Assembly: GCA_030248215.1 (NCBI GenBank) | Contig: JASANG010001427.1 | Span: 26,346-90,345, forward strand | Source: Enoplolaimus lenunculus | Lineage: Eukaryota > Nematoda > Enoplea > Enoplida > Thoracostomopsidae | Reading direction: 5' to 3' | Length of the DNA: 64,000 nucleotides | Part shown: in pieces, positions 1 to 13,900 of the stretch | How positions within the stretch are numbered: position 1 is the stretch's first letter | Layout: every line of letters starts with the position of its first letter | Translations under genes and position numbers: made by a program | Notes under the pieces: generated by a model | Told to the model about the DNA's origin: nothing | The model's input: only the letters and a program-made list of their open reading frames with translations | Databases searched by the model: none

Positions 1-562
1 ATTGATCGGCTGTTAAAAACTGTGCCAAACTTTTGAGCCTTTCATTCACTGGGTTGAAATATGGGAAATATTTTACTGGCGACTAGTGATCCACACATTT
101 GAGGATCATTTATTTAAAAACGAAACGAAAGCTTACAATCAGACCACAGATAGTCGACCGCAACGAGCGGCGAACTTGCATTTTTTGTCGGAAAAAGTTA
201 ACTGAACGCATTTTTCGCATATCAAAATCGGTACTTGTTTTAGTTTCTCACAAAAGTGTTTAAAAGTCAAACGTTTATCACGTAGACTGCTGTTTGCTAT
301 TTACATAACCATAAGCTTAACGCATTTATGCTCAGGATAATGCTAAACCATTGCTAAACCTTAGTCACAGGTTATTTTATTACCAGTTTAATTTGACGGA
401 TTTTTTTGCAGAAAGAACTAAATAAGGCTTCAAAACTTAACGTAAATAGGGCTTGAGGTTCATTTTCTGCCAGATTCGACAGTCGGAACTCGGAAGTTGC
501 CATCCAGTTACACCCCATGGTCAACAATTTTGGCACCCTTTGAATTTGTGACCCCTGAGCTT
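1..562. other. non-coding, no feature seen
   Basis: AT-rich sequence downstream of the minus-strand gene that ends at 563. I see no convincing ORF, RNA gene or terminal inverted repeats here. Confidence 0.5.
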
Positions 563-3360
563 TTAAGCTGAATAATATGACGCTTTGAGATCGCTGACAG
601 GCTTAATGCGTTCGCACAATTCGCGTACTTCACCCACTATTGTTTTCCGGCGGTTGACTTTGAAGCTGTCACTAACGCATTGCTGCAGTTGTTGTTTTAT
701 TTCGTTGACTTGAGTATTCGATTGCCGTAGTGAAATGTTTGCTATAAACATGCAATAATACAGCTCATATTGTTTAGCTGTACACCTTCTATGTTTTTCT
801 TTGTTTGCAAGTAAAATTTTTAGACCGTTTTTGTTTTTATTCAACCAAAATAGCTTTGGTGGCTTGGGAGTCTTGACCACTCAATCCAAGAAACGTTTTA
901 GACTGTTACAAAAGGATTTAATAATCAAATTATTACGTCTAACTTCTCGTCTAGCTGGTATCTGCAATCGCGGTAAGCACGAATCTAGCGATCAAATTAT
1001 TTTTTGGAACCAACATTAAACTTAAATTTCTTTGTTTGATGCATGGGCCCGTGTATAGAACAGTACCGGAGCAGTAGTATAATCATATTTCTAAGCATAA
1101 ACCTAAGCGTAAGAATGAGCTTTTTCCTAAGCCTAAGCCTACGCAAAAAATTTATTTCAACTGACTCTATTACAGCCCCTCCGGAAAACAATGCGGCCCT
1201 GTTCTATACATGGGCCGACACTTCAATATTAAAACGGTATAAAACTTTTCACTCGCTTCAATCGTTAATTCTTCAATGCTCAACCTTTACTGTATTACTA
1301 TTGGTTGGCTGGACTCCTTCCAACTGAAAATCCTAGCAACCCTGTTCTTGTAGTCCATGAAACAGTACATCAGTTGTATACTCCTGCTCAACGTAAACAT
1401 CATCGATTCATGATGCTTCAACTGAATACGCACGACTGTTTTATAATTGAAACTTTGAAAAAATCTTTATTATTTCTGAGGCCCATTTTACTTTAAGGAG
1501 CGTCCAGGTTTCTATTGGGTCTATAAAAGAGTAGGTTTAGATTTGAGATTACATTAAACTATGTTGAAAACCGAAAAGTAAACAATTCAACTTGCGTTTT
1601 GCACCTGTTGCACCAAATTTGTTTTGATAGAAATTATTACTCAATAACAAATTCAAATCGCTTCTCATGATTGAAAAGTGATATTTTTCATTTTAGGTGC
1701 AATTTAATAGTAAACAACTATCTTTTTGCATAAAGAGGCAATTTTTTTACTCCCCCTACACAACTGAACACTGCAAAAAAATGGTGAGTCAAATTGACAC
1801 TCTTCGCAATAGATTCTACGGGACTACATAAACTGAGTCCAATTCGACTCCACCAGAGTCAATTTCGACTATAAGTCGCACGTTTGTCGCTGGCAGAATC
1901 GAATTTGTCTCGGTTTGTGTAGTTACGCAAAGCCTATTTCTGAGAGAGTTAATTTGACTCACCATTTTCAGCAGTGAAGAGTAGACGTGGAAAGAATTTT
2001 TTGTTCATTTTATGTTGCCAATAAACAGTTTACAAGTAAAACTTTTTATTTACAATCTGTCAGTCTAGGTAGAAACCGGTACTTCTGACGTAATAACTAA
2101 GCAGCTGGAAAAGCATGCTATACGGACTGGGTCTCAAACTAACGACCACTGCGAGACTGCTACCCCTTGAATCCGAGTAATTTTAAGAAACCTGAAACCG
2201 GACGTGAAGCCGGTCAGCCATCCCCTAATCCTAACGCACGATTCGATTCGATTCCAGATATATTTCACATCTGTAATCAGGATTCCGAGATGTTGCGGTT
2301 TCCAAAAATTTCAGAACTCTGAACATACGGTGCGATATTCATTAGTGAAAACACTCGCGATGAAAGCTTAGAAACCACTAAAACCAAGCTAATTTAATTA
2401 GTACTAAAACTTACTACAAAATTTTGGCTTTGATGCCTACATGGACCATGGATGGCCTCTCCTATTCCATTTTGGAACCACCAGAGCATCCATAATATAG
2501 TTTTAAAAATGTTTTCAGGAACGTAAAATTCCTTTCACTATAAAATCATATACGACACAAATCAAGAACCGGAACTGAAAATTAGAATCTCTTAAAACAG
2601 AAAACATACCTTTGGTGGCATTAGCATTACGCGTCGTGGAGCTATCGTCGGGGTTGAGTTCAAAATTTCGTTTCAAAATGATAACAGAACGTGAGTTCTC
2701 CCGACATTCGTTCGTAATATTTGAATTTACGGGTAATCTTCGTTGTTCAGGCCGGAAAGCGACTGATAATTGTGTCGATCCTGAACCATAACACGGATTT
2801 CGGAGTGATATTGTTTCGCAACTTAATTTGCTTGAATTGTCGTCAATGTTTTCCGAGTTGGCTTCGTCACTTTTGAAACTGTTTTCGCCTGATGCATTCG
2901 TCTGCTTTCCGCTGGGTTTGAACTTATTCTTTGGTGGCCACGAAGCAGAGTTTTCGTTTTGCGAAGCAAAAACGTGTTTTGGCCTACAGTTCATCTCTAA
3001 GGCGTTTCGGTTTATTGCTGGCAATGAATTAGAATCGTGCCGACCAGTTTGTTTCCAGCGAAACTTGGAAGTCCTACAAGTCCTGGGAGAAAAAGTTTGA
3101 TTTTGGCCCGCCGTATGAGCCATTTTGCATATGTTCCCATCGGCAGCAGTGAAAAATGGCGTTAACAACAAACTATCGTCTAAAGCTGAACGAGCAGTTT
3201 TCGAAGTTGTTTCGATGTGAGGAAACCAGTGATCAACTTTGGTCGTCAAAATCATAGACGCACCCGCTTCTGCGGGTCGAGCATCGAGTTTAATTCGTAC
3301 CCCAGAGTCGGTGTAGAATTCGTGTGAAATATTTGGTGACGAGGATTCGTTCCACATCAT
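563..3360 (-). CDS. hypothetical protein, two exons
   Basis: I do not recognise this gene. Two exons fit together in phase: 3360-2610 (250 codons plus one base, donor GTATGT) and 879-563 (two bases plus 105 codons including the stop), giving about 355 residues. The start chosen is the first of two adjacent ATGs at 3360; an AG two bases upstream means the exon could instead be internal. The N-terminal two thirds is polar, rich in Ser, Asn and Lys, and looks disordered. The last exon has a Lys-rich start (KTPKPPKLFWLNKNKNGLK) followed by a helical, Gln-rich stretch (NEIKQQLQQCVSDSF) that could be a short coiled coil. No catalytic motif or signal peptide is visible. It lies downstream of, and on the same strand as, the four-module gene ending at 4964, and could be its neighbour or a separate transcript. 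Confidence 0.45.
1046..1216. mobile_element. MITE with TTAGGC-like interior (family A)
   Basis: A 171-bp element with inverted ends of the form GGCCC(A/G)TGTATAGAACAG. The interior is a degenerate array of TAAGCC/TTAGGC-type hexamers that changes register part-way. It lies in the intron of the 563-3360 gene. Related copies lie at 41120, 42611, 47426, 48532, 48822 and 50053. Confidence 0.75.
1490..1560. mobile_element. fragment of TTAGGC-type MITE family B
   Basis: Starts with GGCCCATTTTACTTTAAGG and continues like the left ends of the elements at 6049 and 11896 (GTCCAGGT, then GGGTCTATAAAAGAGTAGG). The right part, with hexamers and opposite end, is missing. Confidence 0.6.
1769..1976. mobile_element. 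near-palindromic MITE with GAGTC motifs
   Basis: Inverted ends CACTGCAAAAAAATGGTGAG and CTCACCATTTTCAGCAGTG enclose a largely self-complementary interior full of GAGTC/GACTC. The whole 208 bp could fold into one long hairpin. A better-preserved relative is at 10918-11137. Confidence 0.7.
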
Positions 3361-3660
3361 ATCTGATAAGGTTACTATTAATTATAGTTCATGGTTAAGC
3401 TAGGACGTGTTACATGATTAGGTTTTAGCTTTTTCCTCACTGAAAATACCTGAATGAATAGGCTGGCTGATTGATATTTATTTGACCTCTTCAGGAGATG
3501 ATCCTCGGCTGCTATTCGGTTCCGAACTGTTGTATATATTCAGTTCCGCTCGAGTGTAGTTGGACCACACAAGTCTTACTTATGCCAGCCATTTTGAATG
3601 CTTTAAGTTCATTGCTATATGAATATACCTTTAAGATACGAATATGCTGCTATTATACAT

Positions 3661-4031
3661 TGGGTGGGTTTCTGAAATCTTACTTAAGTATTTACTTAGG
3701 TGATACTTAAGAAATTACTTAAGTCGCCGACGTGAGTAAATACTAAACTTTTCGACCAAAAACAAGTAAATGCCAAACGTCAGCCATTGTCGTAGCAAGA
3801 AAGTAATAGTTTTGTATTATATTAAGGAAATACAACGAGTCAACAATTTCAATTAGAGCAAGGTTTGTATGCCTGAACGGTTAATCTGTAATATATCAAA
3901 TTTAATCAGCGACCAAAGTAGTATTTGTTTAACTTAATTACGCATTTAAAAACTACAAAATGATTAAGTAATTGCATAGCGCGTAAGTACTTAAATACTA
4001 AGTCGTACTTAAGTATGGTTTCAGAACCGCA
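3661..4031. mobile_element. short inverted-repeat element with CTTAAGTA motifs
   Basis: The left end has GGTTTCTGAAATCTTACTTA and the right end reads, on the other strand, GGTTCTGAAACCATACTTAA. Both arms carry repeated ACTTAAGTA. It lies in the gap between the 563-3360 gene and the four-module gene. The rest of 3400-4963 is AT-rich with no gene seen. Confidence 0.6.
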
Positions 4032-4963
4032 GTCATTGAGTAATAAATCTAAATGAAGCAGTTGCACTGACCTTAATTTGGTTCAGAAAAAATTTCCGCT
4101 AATTAAATAAAGTTGCTATCCGACGCCAGACATGACTTACCGTTATTAATTTTCAAATTAGTCGTACTTGAAAACTAAAAGTAACGTTAAAATAACTTAT
4201 CCTGTATTTATTCAAACTGTTATTCGATGTAAGAACATTTCGCTGATTTAAAAACTGTTGCAGAGCAACTTGACAAATAGCTATCATTTATAAGGTATGG
4301 CCAATTAAACTTTAAAAATCTTTATTGCACTAAGCTTGCAACTTTATTTGTGGTTGCATTTTTAATATACCTTAACAATTAGCTTCGGAGCCAGTACCTA
4401 TAGTTAGTTTTTTTCAAATTTTACGTATAAAAGTGTACAGATTCGAAATGCTCCTACATTTAGAACGAAACAATGGCGATTGCTTTAGTACTCCTCTTGA
4501 CGATAGGTAACTGAAGTTTCGGCTAAGGCTTAGGCTTAATTGAAAGGTTAGACAAAAGCTTAGGCTAAAGTAAGCATTTCCGTTAACTTAAGCACGAGGC
4601 TAAGCCTAAGCGTGAAGAGAAAGTGTCAAAGAGTTCATATTGGTTTTTCATAATTGCATGAAAAATATTATCAAGGTTTTTCAAAATTTTATTAACTGAC
4701 AGACAATTGGTGCCAAACTTGAATCCTACATTTCATGTACTCTTAAATTGCATATTCATATTTTTATTATACCACGCGCAGTACTCACTAAAAATCTTGA
4801 ACGATGCCAAAAATACGTATGTGGTGTATTCCAGCTTTAAATATATAGATTTACCATTACTATCTTGTTAATGGAAAAATTGTCAACTGCTGCGTTTTAA
4901 AGCTTTCTGTTTGTAATTAGTTTATCATTCGCCATTAATTTCAATCGCCGTCCGGTCCTGGAG

Positions 4964-7900
4964 TTAATTTGTCGCCGCAAAAAACCACGAATGCACGTCG
5001 ATAGAATATTTTGCATCTTCAGTGTTTTTATTTTTTGCACTAACATCAGCCGACGAAATTATAGCAAAGTTGTTTTTAGGTTCAGTCAGCGTATCCAATA
5101 GATTGCACATCATTGCAATGGCGAAAACTTTATCTGACGCATTGTTGCCCCACGGATTGCCGTTTTGTTTGAACTCTGGGACACGAGTCGCAACCATGGG
5201 TTTATCAACAATCGATGGATCGATTGGCAACAAACAAGCGTGTTTGATTCCTGACGGCCAACAAGTATTGATCACACGGTGAATAGAGTCGACAGCTGAA
5301 TCGGTGGCTAAAACAGCTTAAGTTTTTGAAATATTTGTAACAGTTTACATTTTGCTAAGGCATTTCCAAGCGGGTGTAGAATCACTTACCAGTTGGTCAT
5401 AAGTCTTATAGTTTCAGGACCACGGGACGGCTAAGGTTAACAGTTTAGCGTATATTTCACATTTCATTTGCTCTACTTTTGCCCCAATTTTAAGATCCGC
5501 AATTGCAGGACGTCACTTTGAAATCCTATTGCTAATTTATTATGGATGCTAGCACACTCCAGTTATGCTGTCGTTAAGGAACAATTTGTTTACATCAAAT
5601 AAATAAACGTAAAAAACTTAAACCAATTCCAAGTCTACGTATCGTGAGCGTTGCAGTTTGAATGTATTTAGAAACGCATATTTTTGCTGAAGAGTACACA
5701 CGTTGTCAAAAATCGACTCCAAAAAATAAAACTTGATCAGTTTTTAGCGTTCAGTAGAAATTTAGATTAGATGTAAGAGGTCCTGTTCCCTTTCTAATCA
5801 TTTTTTGTTAATCTCATCTAAAATCAGCAATAAGCAATTCTAAGCTTGCCTCTAGCACTACGTCATATATGTACATAAACAGTATTATGTAACATTAACA
5901 TGTACATAGGTATGTATTTGGATAATAAATTGATTTGATTTGATTTGTGACTTGGTAAACCAACGCAGCGAGACAGAATTTTAATTTTTCCTTTTAATTC
6001 AGCGCACTCTGAAGTGATTTAATACAATACATCTCAATACAAATTTCGGTCCATGTTACTTTAAGGGGCGTCCAGGTGTCTGGTGGATCTACAAAAAAGT
6101 AGGTTTAGATTCTAGATTACATTTTTTGCTTAGGCTTAGGCTTAGGCTTATGAGCTCATTTTTGCAACGCTTAGGCCTAGGCTCACAAGTACGCTTAATC
6201 TACTGTTACGCACTTTAAAGTAACATTGGCCCAAAGTTCGAAGGGTACATATATGTGTGAGAAAGGAAGGATTGCTGAAAAAAAGAGTTTTGATCGCTGT
6301 CATACAAAAATAGATACGTCTTACCATTTATCAATCGAATACGATCGCTTTCATTCATACTGATACACATAATGTCGATATTTTGTCGAGGTCCTTGTTC
6401 GAAAACAAACGACGGTTTTCCCGTGATTGCGATCGAAGTTTCAAGTTCCATTGAAATGCGCCAACCTTCGGCAGCGATGGCCTCGAATATTTTCGCCAAA
6501 AGCAGTCGCGCTGTGTTTGGTTCTTCGGGTCCCATTGTCCACCATGGAGAGCCTTCTACCTTAAGCAAATGAAACCTGGTTTACTACAAATCTACAAAGA
6601 TTACATGAACAAACGCGTCATCCAATTATGGGATGAGTTACCTGGTACTTGTTTACTTTCTTCCACAAACATGTTTCCCATGTATTTCGCAGTATTTATA
6701 AAACAGACTTAGGCTTAGGCTTAAACTTACTTTTAATCTAAGCGTAAGCTTAGGCTTAGGAACATAATAAACTGTACTAATGTGTAAAAACTTTTACCTT
6801 TTATCAAGTCAATCCTAGCGTGAGGTGAAAATATACGAGCAACCACTATTATACACACAAAATAAATTGTCTCGAAATTTCAAAACTCTACTTTCTTAAA
6901 TTTTCTAAGACATTAATGTTTTGTATTTCAGACATCAATAGCCTTAAACAGCTCACAAATTTGTGTCTGAAATAGTTGAAACAAAATTTTCTTATATTTC
7001 AGAAATTACTAATGCTAATTTATAAGACACAAATTTATTCCTTTCAAGAAATAATCGTCTTATATTCAAGATTATTTTTCTGATTTTTATGTATGTGAAA
7101 AAGTTTCTTCGTTTATATTTTTAAAAGAGTATTGTAGAGATGTGGATATGTCCATCATCTCGTATAGGATTGAAAACTTAGTATGTGACATCGGGTGAGC
7201 ACCGAATTCTGGTGTGAGATGCTTTTCTGCACAGTATAATGTGAGTCGATCAGAAAAAGGCGGGTGGACCCTGGAGGCGTCGCCACTGATCTATGGAATC
7301 GCTGTCCGGTAAGCCCAAAGCTCGGTGGGTGCAGAACTTGAAGGCTTTAGATCGAGAGGCTTGCTTGCGGCGTCGGACATGCAGTAATGAATAAGGTAAA
7401 ATCGGGATAACTCGATAAATCTTGTGAGGCGAGCATTTGGGTGTTTTAAGCGTGAAATAGTATTGAAATAGATAGGATTGACTTGCTTAGGTCCCTTTTC
7501 ATTCGGTTTACTAAGTTTTGAATACTTTTGGTGGTGTTTTACTTGGCTGAAAATATCGAACTTACTAGTATAGGAGTTGATTAACTCTGAGAGACTTAAT
7601 AGTTGATATAACTGTTTGTAAACGTGCTGAAAAGTTTAGCCCAAGCTGGATTCAGCTTGGGCAGGGCAGATTTGCCCGGTTTGCCTTAAAACTTATAAAA
7701 ACTGCGGAAGATTTTCCCTAAAATTTTGTATAAAATGATATGGTGATGCATAGCTATCGGTTACTGAATAAATCTCTTTTCATTCAGTAGTGTGTAAACA
7801 GTTTAGTTTAATTTGTTTTGTTGTTTAAGGGTTTTTAAATTTGTGAGTGTTATATGTTTTCCTGTATGCATAGTTAGTGTTGCATGTGCACAGTGGTTAG

Positions 7901-10900
7901 TGAGTGACAGCGATAGTTTTGTTAGTTATAATTCGGGACTGAAATTTTGGTGTAGATTATTTAGTTGGTTTTAATTGACGGAGTGATTTTCTTTGGGATT
8001 TTTATGCATGGTTGAAGGTAAAAGGGGGAAATCATAACCGGTCCGGGATCCGCGGACCGGTTATGCAAAATAGATAGGAAATCTGAAATGTTTGTGTTTA
8101 GATCTGCTCAGCAGTGTTTTTGGGGTTAGCAAACTAGAAAGTTGGAAAGTTAATTTCGTGTATTTCTTGTTTGTTTTCTGAATGATTTCAAATTTTACAG
8201 TTGCACAGGCCGTCCGCCTGCGATCGCGGGTGGGTTGGTCCTGGGCTACTGGTTTAGATTTCTGTGGGTGGACAATTTTAAAACATCCGTGCTGGGCAGG
8301 TTTAAGCGCCGATCGGCCTGATCTGCCGCCGTTACCGATTCCAACATTCTCAACACCAGAGATAATAGTAAGTGTATTTTGCAATCTATTTGCGTGTAGA
8401 ATCGATTGCCGGATTCGGAATCTGATAGGTTTTAACCCAATTGCATTCAGGGATTTTTCATAATATTTATGTGATATAATTCGTCTAGTTAATTTTCAAA
8501 AATGGCTCAAGAATCCAACCCAAAAAAACCGGTGCCGTCTTTTCAAACGCTGGGCGCGGATATTCATGCAACATGCTCAACGTCTACGGGCGCACCTAGT
8601 GCGGAACGGGAAACCGATGAGGTAACTGTCAGACAGTTGTTTATATGTTATCACACATAAGGGTCGTAAGTGTATTTTGGGCTGATCTGCCCGTGGCAAG
8701 GTGGATAATCGTATAACCGGCGGATAACGATTTCTTGCGTTCCTTCTAGTTAAAACGCTTAGACGGGTAATTTTAGTTAACCCTAAGTTAGTATTGCGCG
8801 CTTGAGCCTAAGTTTAGTTAAAACCTCTTAGCTTAAGTTACTATTCCCTTTGGGACGGTGCGCAGCTCGCCGTCACGCAGCCGGACGGGTCCGCCAGGTA
8901 TCCGGTCATCCACCTGGTGTTTAATGTGCAAGTCGCTCTCGCGGCCTGTTTTATCGGCCCGGTTCCGTAGAAGCCCCCATCTCTGTCGTAGTGGTGATTC
9001 TTGGTTGTTTTAGTCCCGTGTAAGCCCACCGTAATAGCTGGGAGGTCCCGCCTTCATCTCTCAGGGTGGCAGTAAAAGGGCGTTTTATCGTAGCACCTCT
9101 TTCGCCGGCGCGTCGCATCCTCCTACGGAACCGGACCCGCGGCTTTGCCGCCTAATAAAGGTGGCTAGGATTCGGCTGATCCACTCATAGGGGTGTAACC
9201 AGTGAGTGTGGTCACTCGGGGTTTAGGGGCGTCCGCCGGGGAGTTCGGCTGTCCAGTGCACAACATCCGCTGGATGGAAACTCGTTGGCGGGATCCACGC
9301 TGGCGAGTTTCCTGAATGTGGATGGGACTGCCACTCTTCGTCGGGGGTCCCGACTCTGTTTGTTCGCTCTTACTGTGTGCACACTGGACCCTATGGACTT
9401 CGCGATTACTTCCAAGGATGTCGACCCAGGATGTACCCACTCCGGACATGGGGAGACCTCTCGTCCTGGTTAAACGTAACATCCAGTAAAGTTAAGGGAG
9501 CTGAGAGTGGGCAGCATTCAATTTCCACCTTTATCTTTACAAGTATATATTAATCGAATTTCACAGATATTTCGGGTTGAGTTAAGGCTCCCACCTAACT
9601 TAAGTCTACGTTTGCACGTATCTTAGGTTGTAAAATCAGGGAATTTGGTTGAGCTTAACTCCCAATTTTGAAGGCCACCTTCTGACAAATATTGTTCCTA
9701 AAAGACATATATGTCTCAAAAATCAGCAAAACAAATCTTTTATTTCAGACATATTTTTCTTTATATTTCGGACATAGTTGTCTTGTATTTCAGAAATTTT
9801 TGTTTTAATCGTTTATGAAACACAATCTTAAATTTAAGACATATAATTGTAAAAATTCCAGATACATATTTCTGAAAAGTTTCAGAAACTAATGTCTTGC
9901 ATTCAAGACATTGTATTTCCGGAATCTAGATTAAGACAATTGTCTTGAATTTAAGAAAATATTTTGATTATTAGTTTGGTGTGCAGAAACCAAGGAAGCA
10001 CAAATCTCTAAAACTAACGAATACCCCGAATTGAATCGATCTAAAAAAGCCTATAGCCAACCCAAGATGTCATATAGGCAGATAAAAATCATGGTAGGAT
10101 GTCGATGTTTTGCATAACGTACCAGATTGGCCAAACTTTTGCCAAGGAATGGCAAAATTTCTTAGGTAGACTGGTTTTTTTTCGTGTTTACATTTCATCA
10201 ATTACACCGCGAATCATACATCTACACGGGTTGTGCAAATATACCTTCTTAGACTTTTACCCATTTTAATTTTGTGTTTTTCAGTAAAATTACATCCACC
10301 ATTACTGTTGTTGAGCAAATTTAAATTATTTAAAGTTCAATCTTATCACAAATACCTGAATAATATGCGTTCGGTTCCCATCTTTGCCGCATTTCTTAAT
10401 ATTTTCAGGCCAATACTGAGTGACTGTTTTTACGACACAATCAAAAACGGCTGTACTCGCATTCAACAAATCAATTTTATTCGAATTTTCAAGGCTTAAT
10501 ATAAAACGTTCTGTAGCTTTTGGCCGTTTGAGCTGAAAAATATATTTTTAACTGCTTCAAAACGGTATCACAACAATTCGTTGCCCGACAACTTGTAATC
10601 CAAAATTTCATCGACTCGACACATTCGCCGACAGTATTCAACAATGAGTAGCCTTGTTTTAATATAATAAATTTTGCAAGAGTTAATATTTTTACGGGTT
10701 TATGAATGACAATGCAACTGAGTAGAATAGTCGTATTAGTAACATTAATTTGTATAAGTTCACGCCTTTATTTTGAATAATCGTTAATAATTTGCCGATT
10801 TTATTTTAAAACGTAGCCTGTGACGCTTTACTATTTGCTAGTGTTAAAGCCGATCCCATATATACTTTACCTTAGCGCTGAGCCTTCAGCTTAGGCTTAC

Positions 10901-13900
10901 AGTTAGGAATATGCGTACACTGCAACAAATGGTGAGTCAAATTGACTCTCTCCAAAATAGACTTTTCCGGACTACACAAACAGAGTCAAAATTCGACTCC
11001 GCCAGTGTCAAATTTGACTAATTGAGTCGCTCGATGAGTCGAATTTGATTCTGGCGGAGTCGAACCTAACTCAGTTTGTGTAGTCCGGAAAAGCCTATTT
11101 CGGAGAGAGTCAATTTGACTCATCGTTTTTTGCAGTGTATACAAGGGTTCTGGCTTTCAACTACGCACGCGCTGTGTTCTTTTTTGGACATGAGTTTTCC
11201 GTGGAGTTTCTTCACGCGAATGCTGATTTCAGCCGAAGCTGATAAGTTTAACCTATAACTCTGTGAACTTTTTAAAACGTTTTAACCACAAAATCAAATA
11301 TTATTTAAAGTAGAGCGTTTACTTCGTCGCATTTTCTTTGGCCAAAATAATACGCATCAGCGCCGTCCATATTGGTTCGTCCAATCATATTGTAGCCAAG
11401 TTTGCTTTCAAAACTATTGATAATACTAAAATTTAGGCAGTTAAAAATTAAAATTCGCATCAATATCCTCTTTCTGGCAAATCAATTTAAAAACTATTAC
11501 CAGTTTTTATTATGTATAACCTATTTTGAACCTGGAATTGAAAATATCTCAAAAGTCACACCCACTAAACGAGCGATCTTGGTCTTCAAGTTTGTCAGTT
11601 TTCTTTTATTTAAAAATCACATTTGTCTTACCAATTCTTCCGTGAGACCTTACGTCAAAATTCATTGCTTTCTTAACTGAAGTATACTTTTCTGAATTTG
11701 ACATTTAACGGATATTAAAAATTAAACTTTTGAAGCAGAAGAGAGTATTTTAGCAAGAGGTGATAATTGTATATCTAACGATGGGATTGTAGAAGAAACG
11801 AACAGATATTTGGAAAACTTAGCTGTAGAAATCATTCGACATAAAAACTAGTAAGTTAATAGAAGCTGTTGCTATAACAACGCAAGTGATGGTCTGGCCC
11901 ATGTTACTTAAAGGGGCGTCCTGGTTTTTGGTGGGTCTATAAAAGAGTAGCTTTAGATTCTAGATTACATTTTTTGCTTAGGCTTAGGTTTAGGCTTAGG
12001 AATTCATTTTTGCAACGCTTAGGCTCAGGCTTTGGCATAGGAATACGCTTAATCTACTGTTACGCCCGTTGAAGTAACAGTGGCCGGATGTCTTGTAAAT
12101 GCGGTTGTGCTAAATTTCCCAAGTTGACATCAACCAATTTTAAAACTGTCGCCAAAGCGCTCTTTCACGAATTTCAGAAGAGCCAGTTCGTAAGAGTATG
12201 CAACTGTGTACATGATGTGTAGAAATGAATGCACTCAGCGACCGTTGTTATTTAGGGGTGAGGTGGTCAACTTGATCGATTAGATGTGTTTTACATTCTG
12301 AACGTACGCATAGAAGATATCAGGAGTTCTTTCGTTTATAGTTCTAGAATGTAAATTTTGCAAACAAAGTTGTTAAATCAGCCCCTCGATCAGGGGAAGG
12401 AGTCGGCTAAAAACACAACATGCGGTGGTACATTTTGTACCATGCAAACCGCGTTACAATTGCATACTCTTGTTGAAGCATGCGTCATTCACTCTTGCTT
12501 ATAAACTCAAAGACATGATAAGCAACAAGTTTACCTCAACATCAACCATAATCCGAATCTACGTTCAGCGCTGTCAGTATTCCATGGTTTTCCTGCTAAC
12601 TTCCATTCGACATTAAATTCGTTGCTGGATTCTTTCTGCAAGCCAGGCGCATATGATGCGTTGATGCAGTTGGCAACTGTTTCTGCCAATCGAAAATCAG
12701 CGTTGTTGTTGATTAGGGCGATTTTGTCCGAACTTCGTAGTCTAAACAAATTAAAAATACAATCAAGGCGCCGCCAAAAAATAAACTCATGAAAATGATA
12801 AAAATTTCCAGGTTCAAGCCTAAGGTCCTGTTCATATGTGCTAACTTTAGCAGCGAGTACTCATCAAAATGATAAAAAATTTTCCGTTTCAAGCCTAAAG
12901 TCATGTTCACATGTGCAAGCTTTTTTCCAGCGAGAACTCGCTGCTAAAGCTAGCACGAAATACATGCAGCTGTAATTTATTTGCAAGAAAACATCACTTT
13001 CACTTTGAATCTTGACATAAATTTATTTGAGTAATTCGCAGACGACTGCAATAAATATCAAACGCCAGATATGAATATAAAAGTGTACCCAATAATCTTG
13101 AGTATAATAACTTGCAAGGCTATTCATACACTTGAATTAATTTTGGAGTATATCCATCGACTACAAAAATCAATCACGCGTATTAATATAAAGCAGGGTG
13201 TAACCGGATATCCGTTTCCGTTTCCGGTAAAATCGGTGTCCGTTTCCGTTTTCGTTTCCGTTATACAGAAATAACGAAAAATATGCAATTTTTACGTTCA
13301 AAATTAGTTATAAATTACGTATATGTTGTAGCCCAGGTCGTAATTTATACCAATTCCGAATTGGACTAGCCTAGGGAGTAATTCTTTTTATGCAACAAGT
13401 GTACGCCTTGTGATTGGTTACTACCTTGATGCCATACTCAAATACGATTGGCTGATGCAAATACTTCTTTCTGATTGGCTAAGTAATCGCCACCTATGGG
13501 CTACCTAACAGTTTATTTTACTGGGAAAAACGGAATCAATCAGGATTACAAGCATCAAGTAACCAATTACAAAACGTACAGATTTATCTGCCATGAATCC
13601 GCCTTGGGCTAGACCAAGTCATAATTCCGCTTTGGACTGGTTGAACTTGAAATTGGCTGAATTACGACTTGGGCTACGACATATGTCTCGCAATTTCTTG
13701 TTACAGATATGCTACAATTGTTGTAAACGAAATAAGAATTACAAAATTTATCCAAAATTTTTAAATTTCTTGAAAGGCTGTGGAATTTATGCAGTCCTCG
13801 GTAATGTTTGCAGAAAAATAAAACATTTTTGAAACTTTTATACTTCAATATTCGTTTTCCGTCTCCGTTTCCGTTATTTTGATCAGTATCCGTTTCTGTT

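Larger units (their letters stand above)
6890..9990. repeat. foldback-like region with AAGACA/TGTCTT arms
   Basis: Two AT-rich flanks (about 6890-7085 and 9690-9990) are full of alternating AAGACA, TGTCTT and TTTCAGA motifs in both orientations. They enclose about 2.6 kb of clearly more GC-rich sequence with two strong hairpins and no long ORF. A short reading frame at 8502 begins MAQESNPKKPVPSFQTLG and stops after 54 codons. It lies between exons 10356 and 6559 of the four-module gene. The architecture suggests one foldback-type insertion, but I cannot assign a family. Confidence 0.4.

Noticed and set aside
13609-13848. Minus-strand 79-codon ORF as the missing EP400-like or module-gene exon
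   Set aside because: It lies across the border of nested mobile elements and resembles neither protein.
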